Positions 7,794-16,574 of a stretch of DNA of 44,218 nt are shown in pieces. Made by a program: the position numbers and the translations under genes. How positions within the stretch are numbered: position 1 is the stretch's first letter; each line of letters begins with the position of its first letter. The notes beneath the pieces are model-generated. The model saw only the letters and a list, made by a program, of their open reading frames with translations, did not search any database and was not told where the DNA came from. The stretch covers positions 1 through 44,218 of the forward strand of contig JAHBUB010000006.1 of NCBI GenBank assembly GCA_019638285.1. Reading direction: 5' to 3'. Origin of the DNA: Cyclobacteriaceae bacterium. Its GTDB lineage: Bacteria > Bacteroidota > Bacteroidia > Cytophagales > Cyclobacteriaceae.

Positions 7794-10211
7794 TTAAAAA
7801 TTACATTTCAGGCTTACCAAAAAACTTCTTCCCATATCATCTGCGTAGTAACGAAATCTGTTTGTGTATTCCCGATAAGATGTGTTCAACACATTTTCTG
7901 TCGCCAACCTTACATCATAACGCACTTTCTCTCTATGAATAGAGAATCCAGTGCTTAGATTCAAGAGTGCGTATCCATTGGGCGCTTCCATAAAATCAAA
8001 AATTTCACTGTTGTCTGAGAATAAATTAATATTTTGATCGGCAGCTTCTTTAATTTGGCGTGGAGTAATCACCCTTGGAGCCCTGCCCTGCCGTTCCACA
8101 TACTTTATCTTCGCCTCTACAAAGAATCGTTTCATCACAAACTGATTAGGCTCTTCAAAGCGAAGAGCCAATTCATATTTATTGGATGGAATAAATACCA
8201 GCACATCTTTGTTTGTGACATCCGAAGCACGAAGCAAAGAAACCTGTGGCGTTACTTTAATTTGCTTTGTCACATTCCAAATCGCTAACATATCCGTACC
8301 TAAAAATAAAGCGTCTGTTTGGGTATATCTGAAATATGGATAGGTTCCTCTCAAATTTTGAGTAATTCCAGTTGGCCGCTGGTAGATGTAATTGAAAATG
8401 TAGTTGGCAAATCCGCTCAACTCCAATTGGAGATTTCGCCATTGTCTTTTGTAAGTACTCACTCCTTTAAGTGCTCTTTCAATCTTAAACGAAACATCTT
8501 TAATATTCATCACTTCGTTGGTGAGATCATTGAGTAATAATCCATACTCAATTGCTGCTGCACTTTGATGGGTCCCCAAGCTATACAACTCTGCCACATG
8601 TGGTGGGCGCCATGAACTGCTGAGATTAAGTGCCAGTGACTGATTGGGGCCCATTTTTTTTGTGGCGCCACTAGTGACGCTGAAGTTATCAAAGTTAAGG
8701 GTTTCATCATAGGATGCATTTTTGAAATCAAATCCCTTCGCATTGTAATACCTATAATCGTATCTGCCTCCCAGATCAAAAACCCAGTCGTTGCGAATAA
8801 ATTTTGCTACACCAAAAACTCCACCGGAAAAATTGACATAATTTGGAATGAATGGAATGCGGTGTGTGCCAAAAATGTTAATGTTGTTTTGGTACATTCC
8901 ATTTAACCCAACACATAGTTCATTGTTCCCACCTTTCAGTGTCTCCCACTCTGCCTCTATGGTATGGGTATTCAATTGCAAATCAATACTTGGCACTCTT
9001 GCCAGGTTACCCCTGCGGATATCAAATTCCTTCCTGTTGTTATTTTGAAATCCATATTGCACACGCCAATTTCCGTTTTCAGTTTGTGTATGTCCACTGA
9101 GCTTAATCAGGTTATGGCTTACTTTTTGTCTTGGCTCGCCTATGTTATAACTAAATCCGCTGGTCGATTGTGGCGGTTCTCTTTCCATGGCTGAAATCAA
9201 ATCGTCTAAGTTACTGATTGCTGTTCCTTTAAGTATGCCAAGTTCTGTTCTGAAATGGCTCACAAAAAACTCAAACCCTTTCTTTTTATCATGATAACCC
9301 ACAGCACTGGAAAAGTTGAGTTCCTTAATCCCGGTATTAGTTAAAGAATAGTCCGGTGTATGAAAATCTCCAGAGCGTTTTCCTGTGCCTTGTACACGCC
9401 AACCCCAGCCATCGTGATTTTTTATGCCTCCTTCCAATAATCCGGATACCGTGCCTGACCTTCCATTGCTTTGTCCGATAATATTGAGTGTGCCTCCAAT
9501 ACCCGGAGCCTCAGGTAAATCTGCGGGATTCACAATAACCACCCCACCCAATGCATCTGTTCCGTATTTAATAGCAGAAGCATCTTTGACAACCACAATA
9601 TTAGAAGCAATAAACGGATCAATTTCCGGAGCATGTTCTGCCCCCCACTGCTGACCCTCCTGCCTGATTCCGTGATTGAGTATCAAGACTCGTTCACTAT
9701 GAACCCCATGAATAACAGGCTTAAAAATTCCCGGGCCTGCTTGAATAGAATTTACTCCTGAAATTTCAGTGAGTGATTCACCCAACGACTTACCGGCAGT
9801 TTCCGCCAGTTTTTCTCCACTTAATACAGTATAGTTTTGTGTCGTTTCCAGGTGAGCAACTTTATCTTTTACCACTATCTCGCGTAGTGTTTCCACATCT
9901 GGCTGGAGAGTAAAGGTCTTTTTTATTTTACCGGTAATCGAAATTTCTAATACTTGTTGTGTGTAGCCAAGAAACTGCACCGTTACATGATATACGCCTT
10001 CGCATATTCCTTTCAATTCAAATTTTCCATCAATATCAGAAACCACCCCCTTGCCGGTCGGCTCCAGCACAATCGTAGCCCCTATTAACGAATTGCCTTG
10101 CTCATCAAGTATTTGCCCCGACAATACCCCATTACATCTGTTTTGCGAATAGCCAAAATTGTAAAAGAGTGTTAACACTATGGTTAGTGTAAATATTTTT
10201 TTCACAGTCAT
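7794..10211 (-). CDS. TonB-dependent outer-membrane receptor, probable metal (zinc/copper) uptake
   Basis: An energised outer-membrane transporter. After a signal peptide (about 1-22) comes a carboxypeptidase-like regulatory domain (about 28-112, with SGQILDEQGNSLIGATIVL), then the plug domain (about 118-230) with the segments PVIHGVHSERVLILNHG, WGAEHAPEIDPF and YGTDALGGVVIV, and a beta barrel ending in the aromatic C terminus SLKCNF. The plug segments resemble the ZnuD zinc receptor group more than SusC-type receptors (805 residues, no SusD partner). The neighbouring Cys/His-rich proteins fit metal uptake. No Zur or Fur box could be recognised upstream, so which metal it carries is inference. 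Confidence 0.9.
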   Translation of the reverse strand: MTVKKIFTLTIVLTLFYNFGYSQNRCNGVLSGQILDEQGNSLIGATIVLEPTGKGVVSDIDGKFELKGICEGVYHVTVQFLGYTQQVLEISITGKIKKTFTLQPDVETLREIVVKDKVAHLETTQNYTVLSGEKLAETAGKSLGESLTEISGVNSIQAGPGIFKPVIHGVHSERVLILNHGIRQEGQQWGAEHAPEIDPFIASNIVVVKDASAIKYGTDALGGVVIVNPADLPEAPGIGGTLNIIGQSNGRSGTVSGLLEGGIKNHDGWGWRVQGTGKRSGDFHTPDYSLTNTGIKELNFSSAVGYHDKKKGFEFFVSHFRTELGILKGTAISNLDDLISAMEREPPQSTSGFSYNIGEPRQKVSHNLIKLSGHTQTENGNWRVQYGFQNNNRKEFDIRRGNLARVPSIDLQLNTHTIEAEWETLKGGNNELCVGLNGMYQNNINIFGTHRIPFIPNYVNFSGGVFGVAKFIRNDWVFDLGGRYDYRYYNAKGFDFKNASYDETLNFDNFSVTSGATKKMGPNQSLALNLSSSWRPPHVAELYSLGTHQSAAAIEYGLLLNDLTNEVMNIKDVSFKIERALKGVSTYKRQWRNLQLELSGFANYIFNYIYQRPTGITQNLRGTYPYFRYTQTDALFLGTDMLAIWNVTKQIKVTPQVSLLRASDVTNKDVLVFIPSNKYELALRFEEPNQFVMKRFFVEAKIKYVERQGRAPRVITPRQIKEAADQNINLFSDNSEIFDFMEAPNGYALLNLSTGFSIHREKVRYDVRLATENVLNTSYREYTNRFRYYADDMGRSFLVSLKCNF

Positions 10212-10288
10212 TAATAATTTTATTGGTCAAGCTTAGTCGGAATTCTTTTAATTCCAGAATGTATAAAATCCACTCCGGGATATACTTA

Positions 10289-10705
10289 CTAAGCAATCGG
10301 GGGCGCCCTTCCAGGGAGAAGGGAAAATATTTCGCCTATAGCAGCGGCATACACATCACCATTGGGTAGTTCTATAGAAATAGAAAAATAATCAGCAGGT
10401 TTTATGCAGGCATAATGAAAAGACTGAAGTGATAAATGACATAGTGGGCAGTTTTTGTTAGCTACAAGATGTGCCTTGTGCTCACAATCTTGATTCTTAT
10501 TGTTATGATATACCCATTGATGGCAACCATTCGATTCATTAACGGCTGAGTGTAACTCACTTTGGTTATCCGTTTGATGAAAAATAGCATGAACCGAATT
10601 GATCTCAACCGTGCCCACCAAATATATAACCAACAGAAGAACGACAGTAAACAGCACAAAGCTGCTCCTTTTTCTTTTATCCTGAATGATGCGAGGTAAA
10701 TGCAC
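10289..10705 (-). CDS. Small membrane-anchored Cys/His-rich protein (DUF2946-like), metal-associated
   Basis: A 138-residue protein with one N-terminal membrane segment (about 16-36). The following exported part is rich in His and Cys (SNGCHQWVYHNNKNQDCEHK, then ANKNCPLCHLS). The C terminus ends LLPGRAPPIA, the R-x-P-P tail seen in DUF2946-type proteins that accompany copper or zinc receptors. The CxxC motif and clustered His suggest metal binding. It lies 77 bases upstream of the TonB receptor on the same strand and probably heads the operon with the receptor and lipoprotein. The exact family is uncertain. Confidence 0.7.
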   Translation of the reverse strand: MHLPRIIQDKRKRSSFVLFTVVLLLVIYLVGTVEINSVHAIFHQTDNQSELHSAVNESNGCHQWVYHNNKNQDCEHKAHLVANKNCPLCHLSLQSFHYACIKPADYFSISIELPNGDVYAAAIGEIFSLLPGRAPPIA

Positions 10706-10823
10706 AGGGTTAAATTTTCACTAATTTCACCTAAATGTAAATGCTTGAGGTGCTACTTGCAACCTCATTGCATGTAAGGTGGCTGTTTTTAAGTATCAGT
10801 GGTGGGTAAAAATGTTAAGTTTG

Positions 10824-11156
10824 ATGGAGATAAAGGTTAAGGGCAAAACAATTGACGAGGAAACACGATGTGTTCATTTCCATTCATCTAACGATGTGAT
10901 CGCCATTAGGTTCAAATGTTGTGACCAATACTATCCCTGTTATCAATGCCACGCAGAGGAAGCCAACCATGAGGCCGAAGTATGGCCTTCTGTCGATTTT
11001 GATAAAAAGGCAATATTATGTGGCGTGTGTAAAACAGAGCTTACCGTTCGTCAGTACCTGAATAGTCAAAACACCTGCCCTCACTGCAAGGCATCATTCA
11101 ATCCCAAATGTAAAAACCACTACTCGCTTTACTTTGACCTAAAGGGATTCAGGTAA
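10824..11156 (+). CDS. CHY-type zinc finger protein
   Basis: A short cytoplasmic protein of the CHY zinc finger family, with ordered Cys/His pairs: TRCVHFHS, RFKCCDQYYPCYQCH, an H-E-A-E segment, LCGVCKTELT, NTCPHCKASFNPKC, then a final His. I place the start at the ATG at 10824 (MEIKVKGKTIDEETR) because homologs begin there; the longer frame would need a GTG at 10779. The family binds several zinc ions, and its bacterial function is not established. It is divergent from the metal-uptake operon on the minus strand and the two may share regulation, which is inference. It ends two bases before the convergent membrane-protein gene. Confidence 0.88.
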   Translation: MEIKVKGKTIDEETRCVHFHSSNDVIAIRFKCCDQYYPCYQCHAEEANHEAEVWPSVDFDKKAILCGVCKTELTVRQYLNSQNTCPHCKASFNPKCKNHYSLYFDLKGFR

Positions 11157-11158
11157 AA

Positions 11159-11398
11159 TCAATTATTAGATTGACTTGGCCTAACAAGACCTAACAGATT
11201 TATGATCGCAATCCTTACCAAAAGTATCCATGGCAAGGCATGAAAAAAGGTGTCAAACCAATCCATGGGCTTCATTCCTGTCGCACCCCCTAAAATCCAC
11301 TTTAATTTTCCCCAGATGTGCGGCTCAGGAAAAAACGGTGCCAAACCGAGGGTCAGACAAAAGAGAATTACTGTTTTCCAATCGTTAAAAATTTTCAT
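11159..11398 (-). CDS. Small two-helix membrane protein, conserved beside sterol desaturase
   Basis: A 79-residue protein with two hydrophobic segments (about 8-25 and 50-70) separated by a short loop (PFFPEPHIWGKLKW, MKPMDWFD). I recognise it only as a small conserved Bacteroidota family, sometimes labelled 'RND transporter' in databases without visible reason, since it is far too short. Its ATG overlaps the stop of the upstream hydroxylase by four bases (ATGA), so the two are translationally coupled. It may be a partner or stabiliser of that enzyme. Confidence 0.8.
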   Translation of the reverse strand: MKIFNDWKTVILFCLTLGLAPFFPEPHIWGKLKWILGGATGMKPMDWFDTFFHALPWILLVRIAIINLLGLVRPSQSNN

Positions 11399-12270
11399 TT
11401 CTTGTTTTTAATAAAGGGATAGGTGACTTGCGCAAGGAATTGGCTCGGGAAATTCTCATCTTTTGGAAATCCTAATTCTATATCTCGCCCATTGGATGGT
11501 AGGTAAACCGTGCCAAAGAGATAATCCCAGACACTCAAACTCAAACCGTAGTTTACCCCAGAGCTTCCGTCCGGCAAATGTTTGGCATGGTGCCAAATGT
11601 GCATGGCAGGGTTATTGAGAAAATATTTCAATGGTCCATAAGTAATGTAAAGATTAGAATGATTAAGGTGGCCAATAGCTACTGCAAAAATATGTACTAG
11701 AAAAAAATCATCTATTCCAAAGCCGATCATGGCCAAAGGAATATATTGAATGGATTTGTATATGATTGTTTCCATCCAGTGAAAGCGAAGATGAGCCGCA
11801 AAACCCATCTCCTTTACAGAGTGATGCACTTTATGAAACTCCCACAAGGCTGGTGCCTTGTGTAGCAAACGGTGCACATTCCATTGAATAAAATCAGCGA
11901 TTATAAACATAACCAACAGTTGTAGCCAATGAGGCCAGGTGGCAACATTTATAGCTACTAGGTTTGTAATGCCAAATAAGTTTAAAAAATCATTAAAGGC
12001 ATGTACACCTATGTTAGATATTGCGTTGTATCCGATCAGTGAGAAAAGGAAGAAATTGAAAAACATGTAAAATCCATCCAACCAAAAATCTTTTCGGAAG
12101 ATTGACTGCCCTTTTCGCCACGGAATAATTATTTCCAGCAGCCACACCGTCAGGGAAAGACCCAATAGCCAATAAAAATAATTATGCCAGCTGGGGTATA
12201 GAATTTCGCTTTTAAAGTAGCTCCAATATCCTGTGAACGACCCCAGAAAAAGATCAAAGTATTCTTGCAC
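11395..12270 (-). CDS. Sterol desaturase / fatty acid hydroxylase superfamily membrane protein
   Basis: A di-iron membrane oxygenase of the fatty-acid-hydroxylase superfamily, 291 residues. The His clusters are visible: WNVHRLLHK, HKVHHS, GHLNHSN and HIWHHAKH, spaced as in C5-sterol desaturase and similar hydroxylases, with four or more membrane segments (about 25-45, 65-90, 110-130, 170-200). The start is GTG at 12270, directly after the TAA of the upstream persulfide dioxygenase gene, so they form one operon. The substrate is unknown; a membrane lipid or carotenoid-like molecule is likely, since bacteria of this group seldom make sterols. Confidence 0.9.
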   Translation of the reverse strand: MQEYFDLFLGSFTGYWSYFKSEILYPSWHNYFYWLLGLSLTVWLLEIIIPWRKGQSIFRKDFWLDGFYMFFNFFLFSLIGYNAISNIGVHAFNDFLNLFGITNLVAINVATWPHWLQLLVMFIIADFIQWNVHRLLHKAPALWEFHKVHHSVKEMGFAAHLRFHWMETIIYKSIQYIPLAMIGFGIDDFFLVHIFAVAIGHLNHSNLYITYGPLKYFLNNPAMHIWHHAKHLPDGSSGVNYGLSLSVWDYLFGTVYLPSNGRDIELGFPKDENFPSQFLAQVTYPFIKNKK

Positions 12271-13692
12271 TTATTTCTGAAAGGTTGTAGGGCAAATGTA
12301 ATCGGTCATAGGAATCCCTGCTTCACACAATGCTTTTACCCCACCAGAGACCTCTATAAAGTTTTCCCATCCACGGGATTTGAGAATGGAGGCGGCCACC
12401 ATAGAACGATAGCCACTAGCACAATGCATGTAGAACTTTTCTTCTTTTGGAAATTCTGCCAAGTATTCGTTAATAAAGTCCAGTGGTAAATTGATGGCAC
12501 CCTCTATATGTTCAGAAGAAAATTCAGTAGGCTTTCGTACGTCTATTACTTTTATTTTAGTGCTTTCATTCTTGACGCACCTTGCATACTCTTCTGCCGA
12601 TATCGATTCAATGGTATCAATTTCTTTACCCGCCTCTCGCCAAGCCACTATTCCTCCCTTTAGGAAACCAATTGAATTGTCATATCCCACTCTGGCCAAT
12701 CTTGCAATCACTTCCTCTTCCCGTCCATCGGCTGCCACAATCAAAAGTGGTTGATCAACCCCAAGAATCAACGCTCCAACCCATGGTGCAAAACTTCCAT
12801 CAATTCCAATATTAATTGAATTTGGTATAAAACCTTTTGCAAAAATCTGAGCTGCCCGAGTGTCGAGAATGAGCGCACCGGTTTCATTCGCGGCTATTTC
12901 AAACTCATCAGGGCTCAATGCGGTTAGTCCTTGTCTCATTACTTTATCAATGCTCTCATAACCTTCCTTATTCATTCTCACGTTTTCAGGAAAATAAGCG
13001 GGTGGTGGAAGCAGGCCATCCGTCACCTCTTTTACAAACTCTTCCTTGGTCATGTCAGCCCGCAAAGCATAATTCATTCTTTTCTGATTGCCCAGCGTAT
13101 CTACTGTCTCCTTCATCATGTTTTTTCCGCATGCTGAACCAGCACCATGAGCCGGATAAACTGTTATCTCATCTGCCAAAGGCATAATCTTATTGCGCAA
13201 GGAGTCAAATAGCATTCCCGCTAATTCTTCTTGAGTCATGTGCGCTGCCTTTTGCGCCAGGTCGGGCCGGCCCACATCTCCTAAAAAGAGTGTATCTCCT
13301 GAAAAAATAGCATGGTCCTTTCCGCTCTCATCTCTTAATAAATAGGTAGTGGATTCCGTGGTGTGCCCGGGTGTATGCAATACCTTGATAGTTACCCTTC
13401 CGATTTTTAATTCTTCTCCGTCTTTGGCTATGTGACATTCAAACTTTGGTGCCGCAGTAGGGCCATAAACAATAGTTGCTCCTGTCTTTTTGGCTAAGTC
13501 AACATGCCCCGATACAAAATCCGCATGAAAGTGAGTTTCTAATATATATTTGATTTTTGCATTATTCCTTTTTGCCCGATCCAAATAGGGAGCAGTTTCC
13601 CTTAGTGGATCAATAATTGCGACCTCTCCTTCAGATTCGATATAGTATGCGCCTTGCGCAAGACAGCCTGTATATATTTGTTCAACTTGCAT
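12271..13692 (-). CDS. MBL-fold persulfide dioxygenase fused to two rhodanese domains (CstB/ETHE1-like)
   Basis: The N-terminal half (about 1-245) is a metallo-beta-lactamase-fold persulfide dioxygenase: metal-binding motif THFHADF followed by SGH, HTPGHT, SGDTLF and YPAHG, as in ETHE1 and Blh. Two rhodanese domains follow. The first (about 265-355) has no Cys in its active loop (IVAADGREE) and is probably structural; the second (about 370-465) has Cys424 in the loop MHCASGYRS and should be active. This order (dioxygenase, pseudo-rhodanese, rhodanese) is that of CstB, which oxidises low-molecular-weight persulfides and yields sulfite and thiosulfate. It would detoxify sulfide or persulfide in the cytoplasm. 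It heads an operon with the hydroxylase, with no gap between the genes. Confidence 0.93.
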   Translation of the reverse strand: MQVEQIYTGCLAQGAYYIESEGEVAIIDPLRETAPYLDRAKRNNAKIKYILETHFHADFVSGHVDLAKKTGATIVYGPTAAPKFECHIAKDGEELKIGRVTIKVLHTPGHTTESTTYLLRDESGKDHAIFSGDTLFLGDVGRPDLAQKAAHMTQEELAGMLFDSLRNKIMPLADEITVYPAHGAGSACGKNMMKETVDTLGNQKRMNYALRADMTKEEFVKEVTDGLLPPPAYFPENVRMNKEGYESIDKVMRQGLTALSPDEFEIAANETGALILDTRAAQIFAKGFIPNSINIGIDGSFAPWVGALILGVDQPLLIVAADGREEEVIARLARVGYDNSIGFLKGGIVAWREAGKEIDTIESISAEEYARCVKNESTKIKVIDVRKPTEFSSEHIEGAINLPLDFINEYLAEFPKEEKFYMHCASGYRSMVAASILKSRGWENFIEVSGGVKALCEAGIPMTDYICPTTFQK

Positions 13693-13777
13693 CGCTCATA
13701 GTTTATTCAATTGCAAAGGTCGTAACAACGACTTCTAAAAACAGTGATTTTAGTCACATTCACTCAGTTATCAAAGC

Positions 13778-14347
13778 TTATTTTAGGCCTTCTGTAAAGT
13801 GTTTACGCTCTGGAGGCTTACCCAATTTATCTGCATTAAATGCGCTGGTTCCCCCTACTGGAATAGAGAGTGATTTCCAATCCTTGCCCTTTATTTGTTT
13901 ACCTATAAACATAATTTGACCCACATGTGAAGCATAATGTGCCAGTTGCCGGTGTATCGCCTCTACCACAGAATGGCCTTCATTTCTTATAAAAATAATC
14001 CTTTCAAGGTCTTCAGGTTTCAATCCTTCAAGTGTTGTAAGTAGACACGTCCATCCTTTGCTCCAGGCCTGCATCATTCTCGTTTTGTCCTGGTAGCCTA
14101 CTTCAAATTCAGCTTCCCGGTTGCGCCACGGTTTTTCTCCATCACTGGTAAGAAAATCTGTCCATCGAGAAAGCATGTTTCCTGAAAGGTGATGCACGAT
14201 TACTGCAATGCTATTACTTGCCTCGTTAGGTCTCCACTGCAATTCTTCATCAGTAAGCTGGTCGAATGTTTTTTCACTCAAGCTTTTATAGTTGTTAAAA
14301 AGCTTGATGATGCTTTGTAAAAAATTCTGATTTATTTCTGTTGACAT
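13778..14347 (-). CDS. DinB-like / DUF1572 family protein
   Basis: A 189-residue four-helix-bundle protein of the DinB/YfiT superfamily, DUF1572 branch. Its typical signs are a first helix ending in EELQWRPNEASNSIA, a VHHLSGNM motif, and a C-terminal HRQLAHYASHVGQ helix. The spaced His residues are those expected to bind a divalent metal. The biochemical role of this branch is unknown; related enzymes are thiol (bacillithiol/mycothiol) S-transferases. It starts immediately after the stop of the desaturase gene on the same strand, so the two are co-transcribed. Confidence 0.85.
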   Translation of the reverse strand: MSTEINQNFLQSIIKLFNNYKSLSEKTFDQLTDEELQWRPNEASNSIAVIVHHLSGNMLSRWTDFLTSDGEKPWRNREAEFEVGYQDKTRMMQAWSKGWTCLLTTLEGLKPEDLERIIFIRNEGHSVVEAIHRQLAHYASHVGQIMFIGKQIKGKDWKSLSIPVGGTSAFNADKLGKPPERKHFTEGLK

Positions 14348-15280
14348 TTAGACAGATTCTAGAACCTCTTCGAACTCTCTCTTCAATTCTCGTGCCTCGA
14401 CTTTGTTCTTTGATAGCTTAATGTGCTTGGGAACTCCTTTCAAATCCCAAATCAGCCCTGTCCACGACAGCATCTTCAAAATGTACCAGGTAATATCAAT
14501 CTCCCACCAAAAGAATCCCTGACGGGAAGCCACTTCATAATAATGATGGTTGTTGTGCCAGCCTTCTCCTAATGTTAACAATGCAAGCCATAAACTATTT
14601 CTGGATTCATCTCCGGTTTCATAACGCTGCTTACCAAACTTGTGCATGATAGAGTTAATAGAAAAGGTGCCGTGGTATAATAAAACAGTACTTAAGAAAA
14701 AGCCAATGAACAAAGTGGATAGTCCGGCAGAGGTAAACATGGTAAGAATACTTCCACCATTAATAATCCCTCCCAATGCCGTTACCACCACTGCCAAAAA
14801 TACAGGAGGCACCAGATAATGCTTATTCAACCAAACTAACTCTGGGTATTTTGCATAGTCTCCGATTACTTTATAATCCGTTTCCTTGAAGTCAGGCCCT
14901 ACAATCCAACCCACATGAGAATACCAGAATCCATAAATTTTCATGGAGTGTGGATCGGCAGGAGTATCGCTACTGCGATGATGGTGACGATGGTGAGCAG
15001 CCCACCACAATGCTCCCTTTTGAGCAGAAGTTTGAGCCATAAATGCAATCACAAATTGGAACCAACGCGATGTACTATATGACTTGTGCGCAAAGTAACG
15101 ATGGTACCCGCCTGTAACCCAAAACATACGAAAGACATACAAGAAGATACAAACCATCCAATCAAAAAGAGTGGCTCCCGTCCATATTGCAGCCAAGGGA
15201 AGCAAATGGATAACCAAAAAAGCAATTTCCTGCTTCAAAATAGGCTTTCTTCGTGCTTCAGGGGTGGCTGTAGTTTCCAT
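14348..15280 (-). CDS. Acyl-CoA / fatty acid delta-9 desaturase, membrane-bound
   Basis: An integral-membrane di-iron desaturase of the SCD/Ole1 type, 310 residues. The three His boxes are clear: GYHRYFAHKS (about residue 60), AHHRHHHRSSD (about 95-103) and GWHNNHHYY (about 240). Hydrophobic pairs lie at about 20-60 and 150-205. It introduces a cis double bond into acyl chains and so sets membrane fluidity. The start is the ATG at 15280; a -7 box TACTTTTG lies 15-22 bases upstream on the minus strand. The DinB-like gene follows without a gap. Confidence 0.93.
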   Translation of the reverse strand: METTATPEARRKPILKQEIAFLVIHLLPLAAIWTGATLFDWMVCIFLYVFRMFWVTGGYHRYFAHKSYSTSRWFQFVIAFMAQTSAQKGALWWAAHHRHHHRSSDTPADPHSMKIYGFWYSHVGWIVGPDFKETDYKVIGDYAKYPELVWLNKHYLVPPVFLAVVVTALGGIINGGSILTMFTSAGLSTLFIGFFLSTVLLYHGTFSINSIMHKFGKQRYETGDESRNSLWLALLTLGEGWHNNHHYYEVASRQGFFWWEIDITWYILKMLSWTGLIWDLKGVPKHIKLSKNKVEARELKREFEEVLESV

Positions 15281-15738
15281 GATATATAGTAAAACAAAAG
15301 TAATCCCTAATAATTCAATAATTACAGTGCAATGCTATTAAGTTATAACATAAAAAGCGCCTAACAAAACGTAAAAATGACTCTTTGAACTGCCCATGAT
15401 TGAAAAACATTCTATTGATAACCAGTCATTTAAATAGAGTTGAGCCTCCAAAGTTAATATCTTTTGATGCGCTATTAAAATTAACAATGGCACTATCTTG
15501 AGTTATCGGGCCCGCTCTCCAAATTATTTATGAGATAAGACTGATCACTTTATTTAAAATACCAATAATATTACAATTGGAATGATCTCATATCCATTAA
15601 CCCCTCGGCATACACATATTATAGAATCTCTTCCTACGGAAAAATAAAAGGAATTAAGAAAACAACAAGAACAAAGGCTTGGGAAGTCCAGTATTACTAT
15701 CTTTAGAAAAAATTAACATTTAGAAATCTATTGGTGAG
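15281..15738. other. Intergenic region between desaturase and tatC; no gene seen
   Basis: This 458-base AT-rich gap separates two divergent genes. I found no coding frame, tRNA or recognisable RNA. It contains the minus-strand -7 box of the desaturase (15295-15302), a weak plus-strand promoter-like pair ahead of tatC (TTG at 15679, 16 bases, TATCTTTA at 15698-15705), and an 8-bp inverted repeat TATGAGAT/ATCTCATA (15529-15536 and 15585-15592) with a 48-base loop. Confidence 0.5.
15295..15302 (-). promoter_or_regulatory. -7 box TACTTTTG for the desaturase operon
   Basis: On the minus strand TACTTTTG matches TAnnTTTG and lies 14 bases before the ATG at 15280. No TTG is found at 17-21 bases upstream, so only half of the promoter is supported. 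Confidence 0.4.
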
Positions 15739-16563
15739 ATGAAGGTAGGGCAGAATGAAATGGGTTTCCTTGATCACTTTGAAGAACTGCGGTGGCATCT
15801 TATACGCTCACTTCTGGCCATAGGTGTTTTCACCATTTTGGCATTTGTATACATCCCCTGGATTTTTGATCATATCATTTTCGCGCCTGCGAAATTGGAC
15901 TTTCCTACCTTCAAGTACATGTGTCAGCTCAGTGAGTGGACTGGAATAAAAGATTTATGCATAACTGAACTGCCGTTTAAAATTCAAAGTCGGAATATGA
16001 CTGGTCAATTCATGATGTCTATTACTGCATCGTTTGTTATTGGTCTAATTATAGCCTTTCCGTACATAGCTTGGGAGTTCTGGCGATTTATAAAACCAGG
16101 GCTAGTGGATAGAGAAATTAAATTATCAAGAGGCGCAACTTTTTTTATTTCACTCCTTTTTTTTCTCGGTGTATTTTTTGGTTACTACCTGCTTAGCCCC
16201 ATGTCGGTTTGGTTTTTATCAACCTATTCCATTAGCGATATCATTGTAAATGAATTTGACATCACTTCGTACGTGTCAACCATTGCCAGTCTAGTGATTG
16301 GTTGTGGCGTATTGTTTGAGTTTCCCATAGTCATATTTTTCCTGTCCAAGATTGGGATAGTGACACCACAGCTAATGCGAAAATATAGAAAGCATTCGGT
16401 GGTTGTCATTCTAATATTGGCAGCAGTCATTACCCCTACAGCAGATCCATTTACACTTACGCTTATTTCTTTACCCCTCTACCTTCTCTTTGAAATAAGT
16501 GTACTTACTTCTGCGATGGTAATGAAAAAGAATTTGGAGGAATCAGAATCATTAGATAGCTGA
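15739..16563 (+). CDS. tatC: Sec-independent protein translocase TatC
   Basis: The core inner-membrane subunit of the twin-arginine translocase, which exports folded proteins. The family signature is at the N terminus (MGFLDHFEELRWHLIRSL), followed by six hydrophobic segments, FWRFIKPGL after TM2, and the late loop VITPTADPFT before TM5. At 274 residues it is slightly longer than the E. coli protein because of a longer first periplasmic loop (about 52-90), which contains Cys62 and Cys74 and could be disulfide-bonded. No tatA/tatB gene is beside it; in many Bacteroidota these are encoded elsewhere. It converges on the pyruvate carboxylase gene 11 bases downstream. Confidence 0.95.
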   Translation: MKVGQNEMGFLDHFEELRWHLIRSLLAIGVFTILAFVYIPWIFDHIIFAPAKLDFPTFKYMCQLSEWTGIKDLCITELPFKIQSRNMTGQFMMSITASFVIGLIIAFPYIAWEFWRFIKPGLVDREIKLSRGATFFISLLFFLGVFFGYYLLSPMSVWFLSTYSISDIIVNEFDITSYVSTIASLVIGCGVLFEFPIVIFFLSKIGIVTPQLMRKYRKHSVVVILILAAVITPTADPFTLTLISLPLYLLFEISVLTSAMVMKKNLEESESLDS

Positions 16564-16574
16564 GGCTTCTCGGT

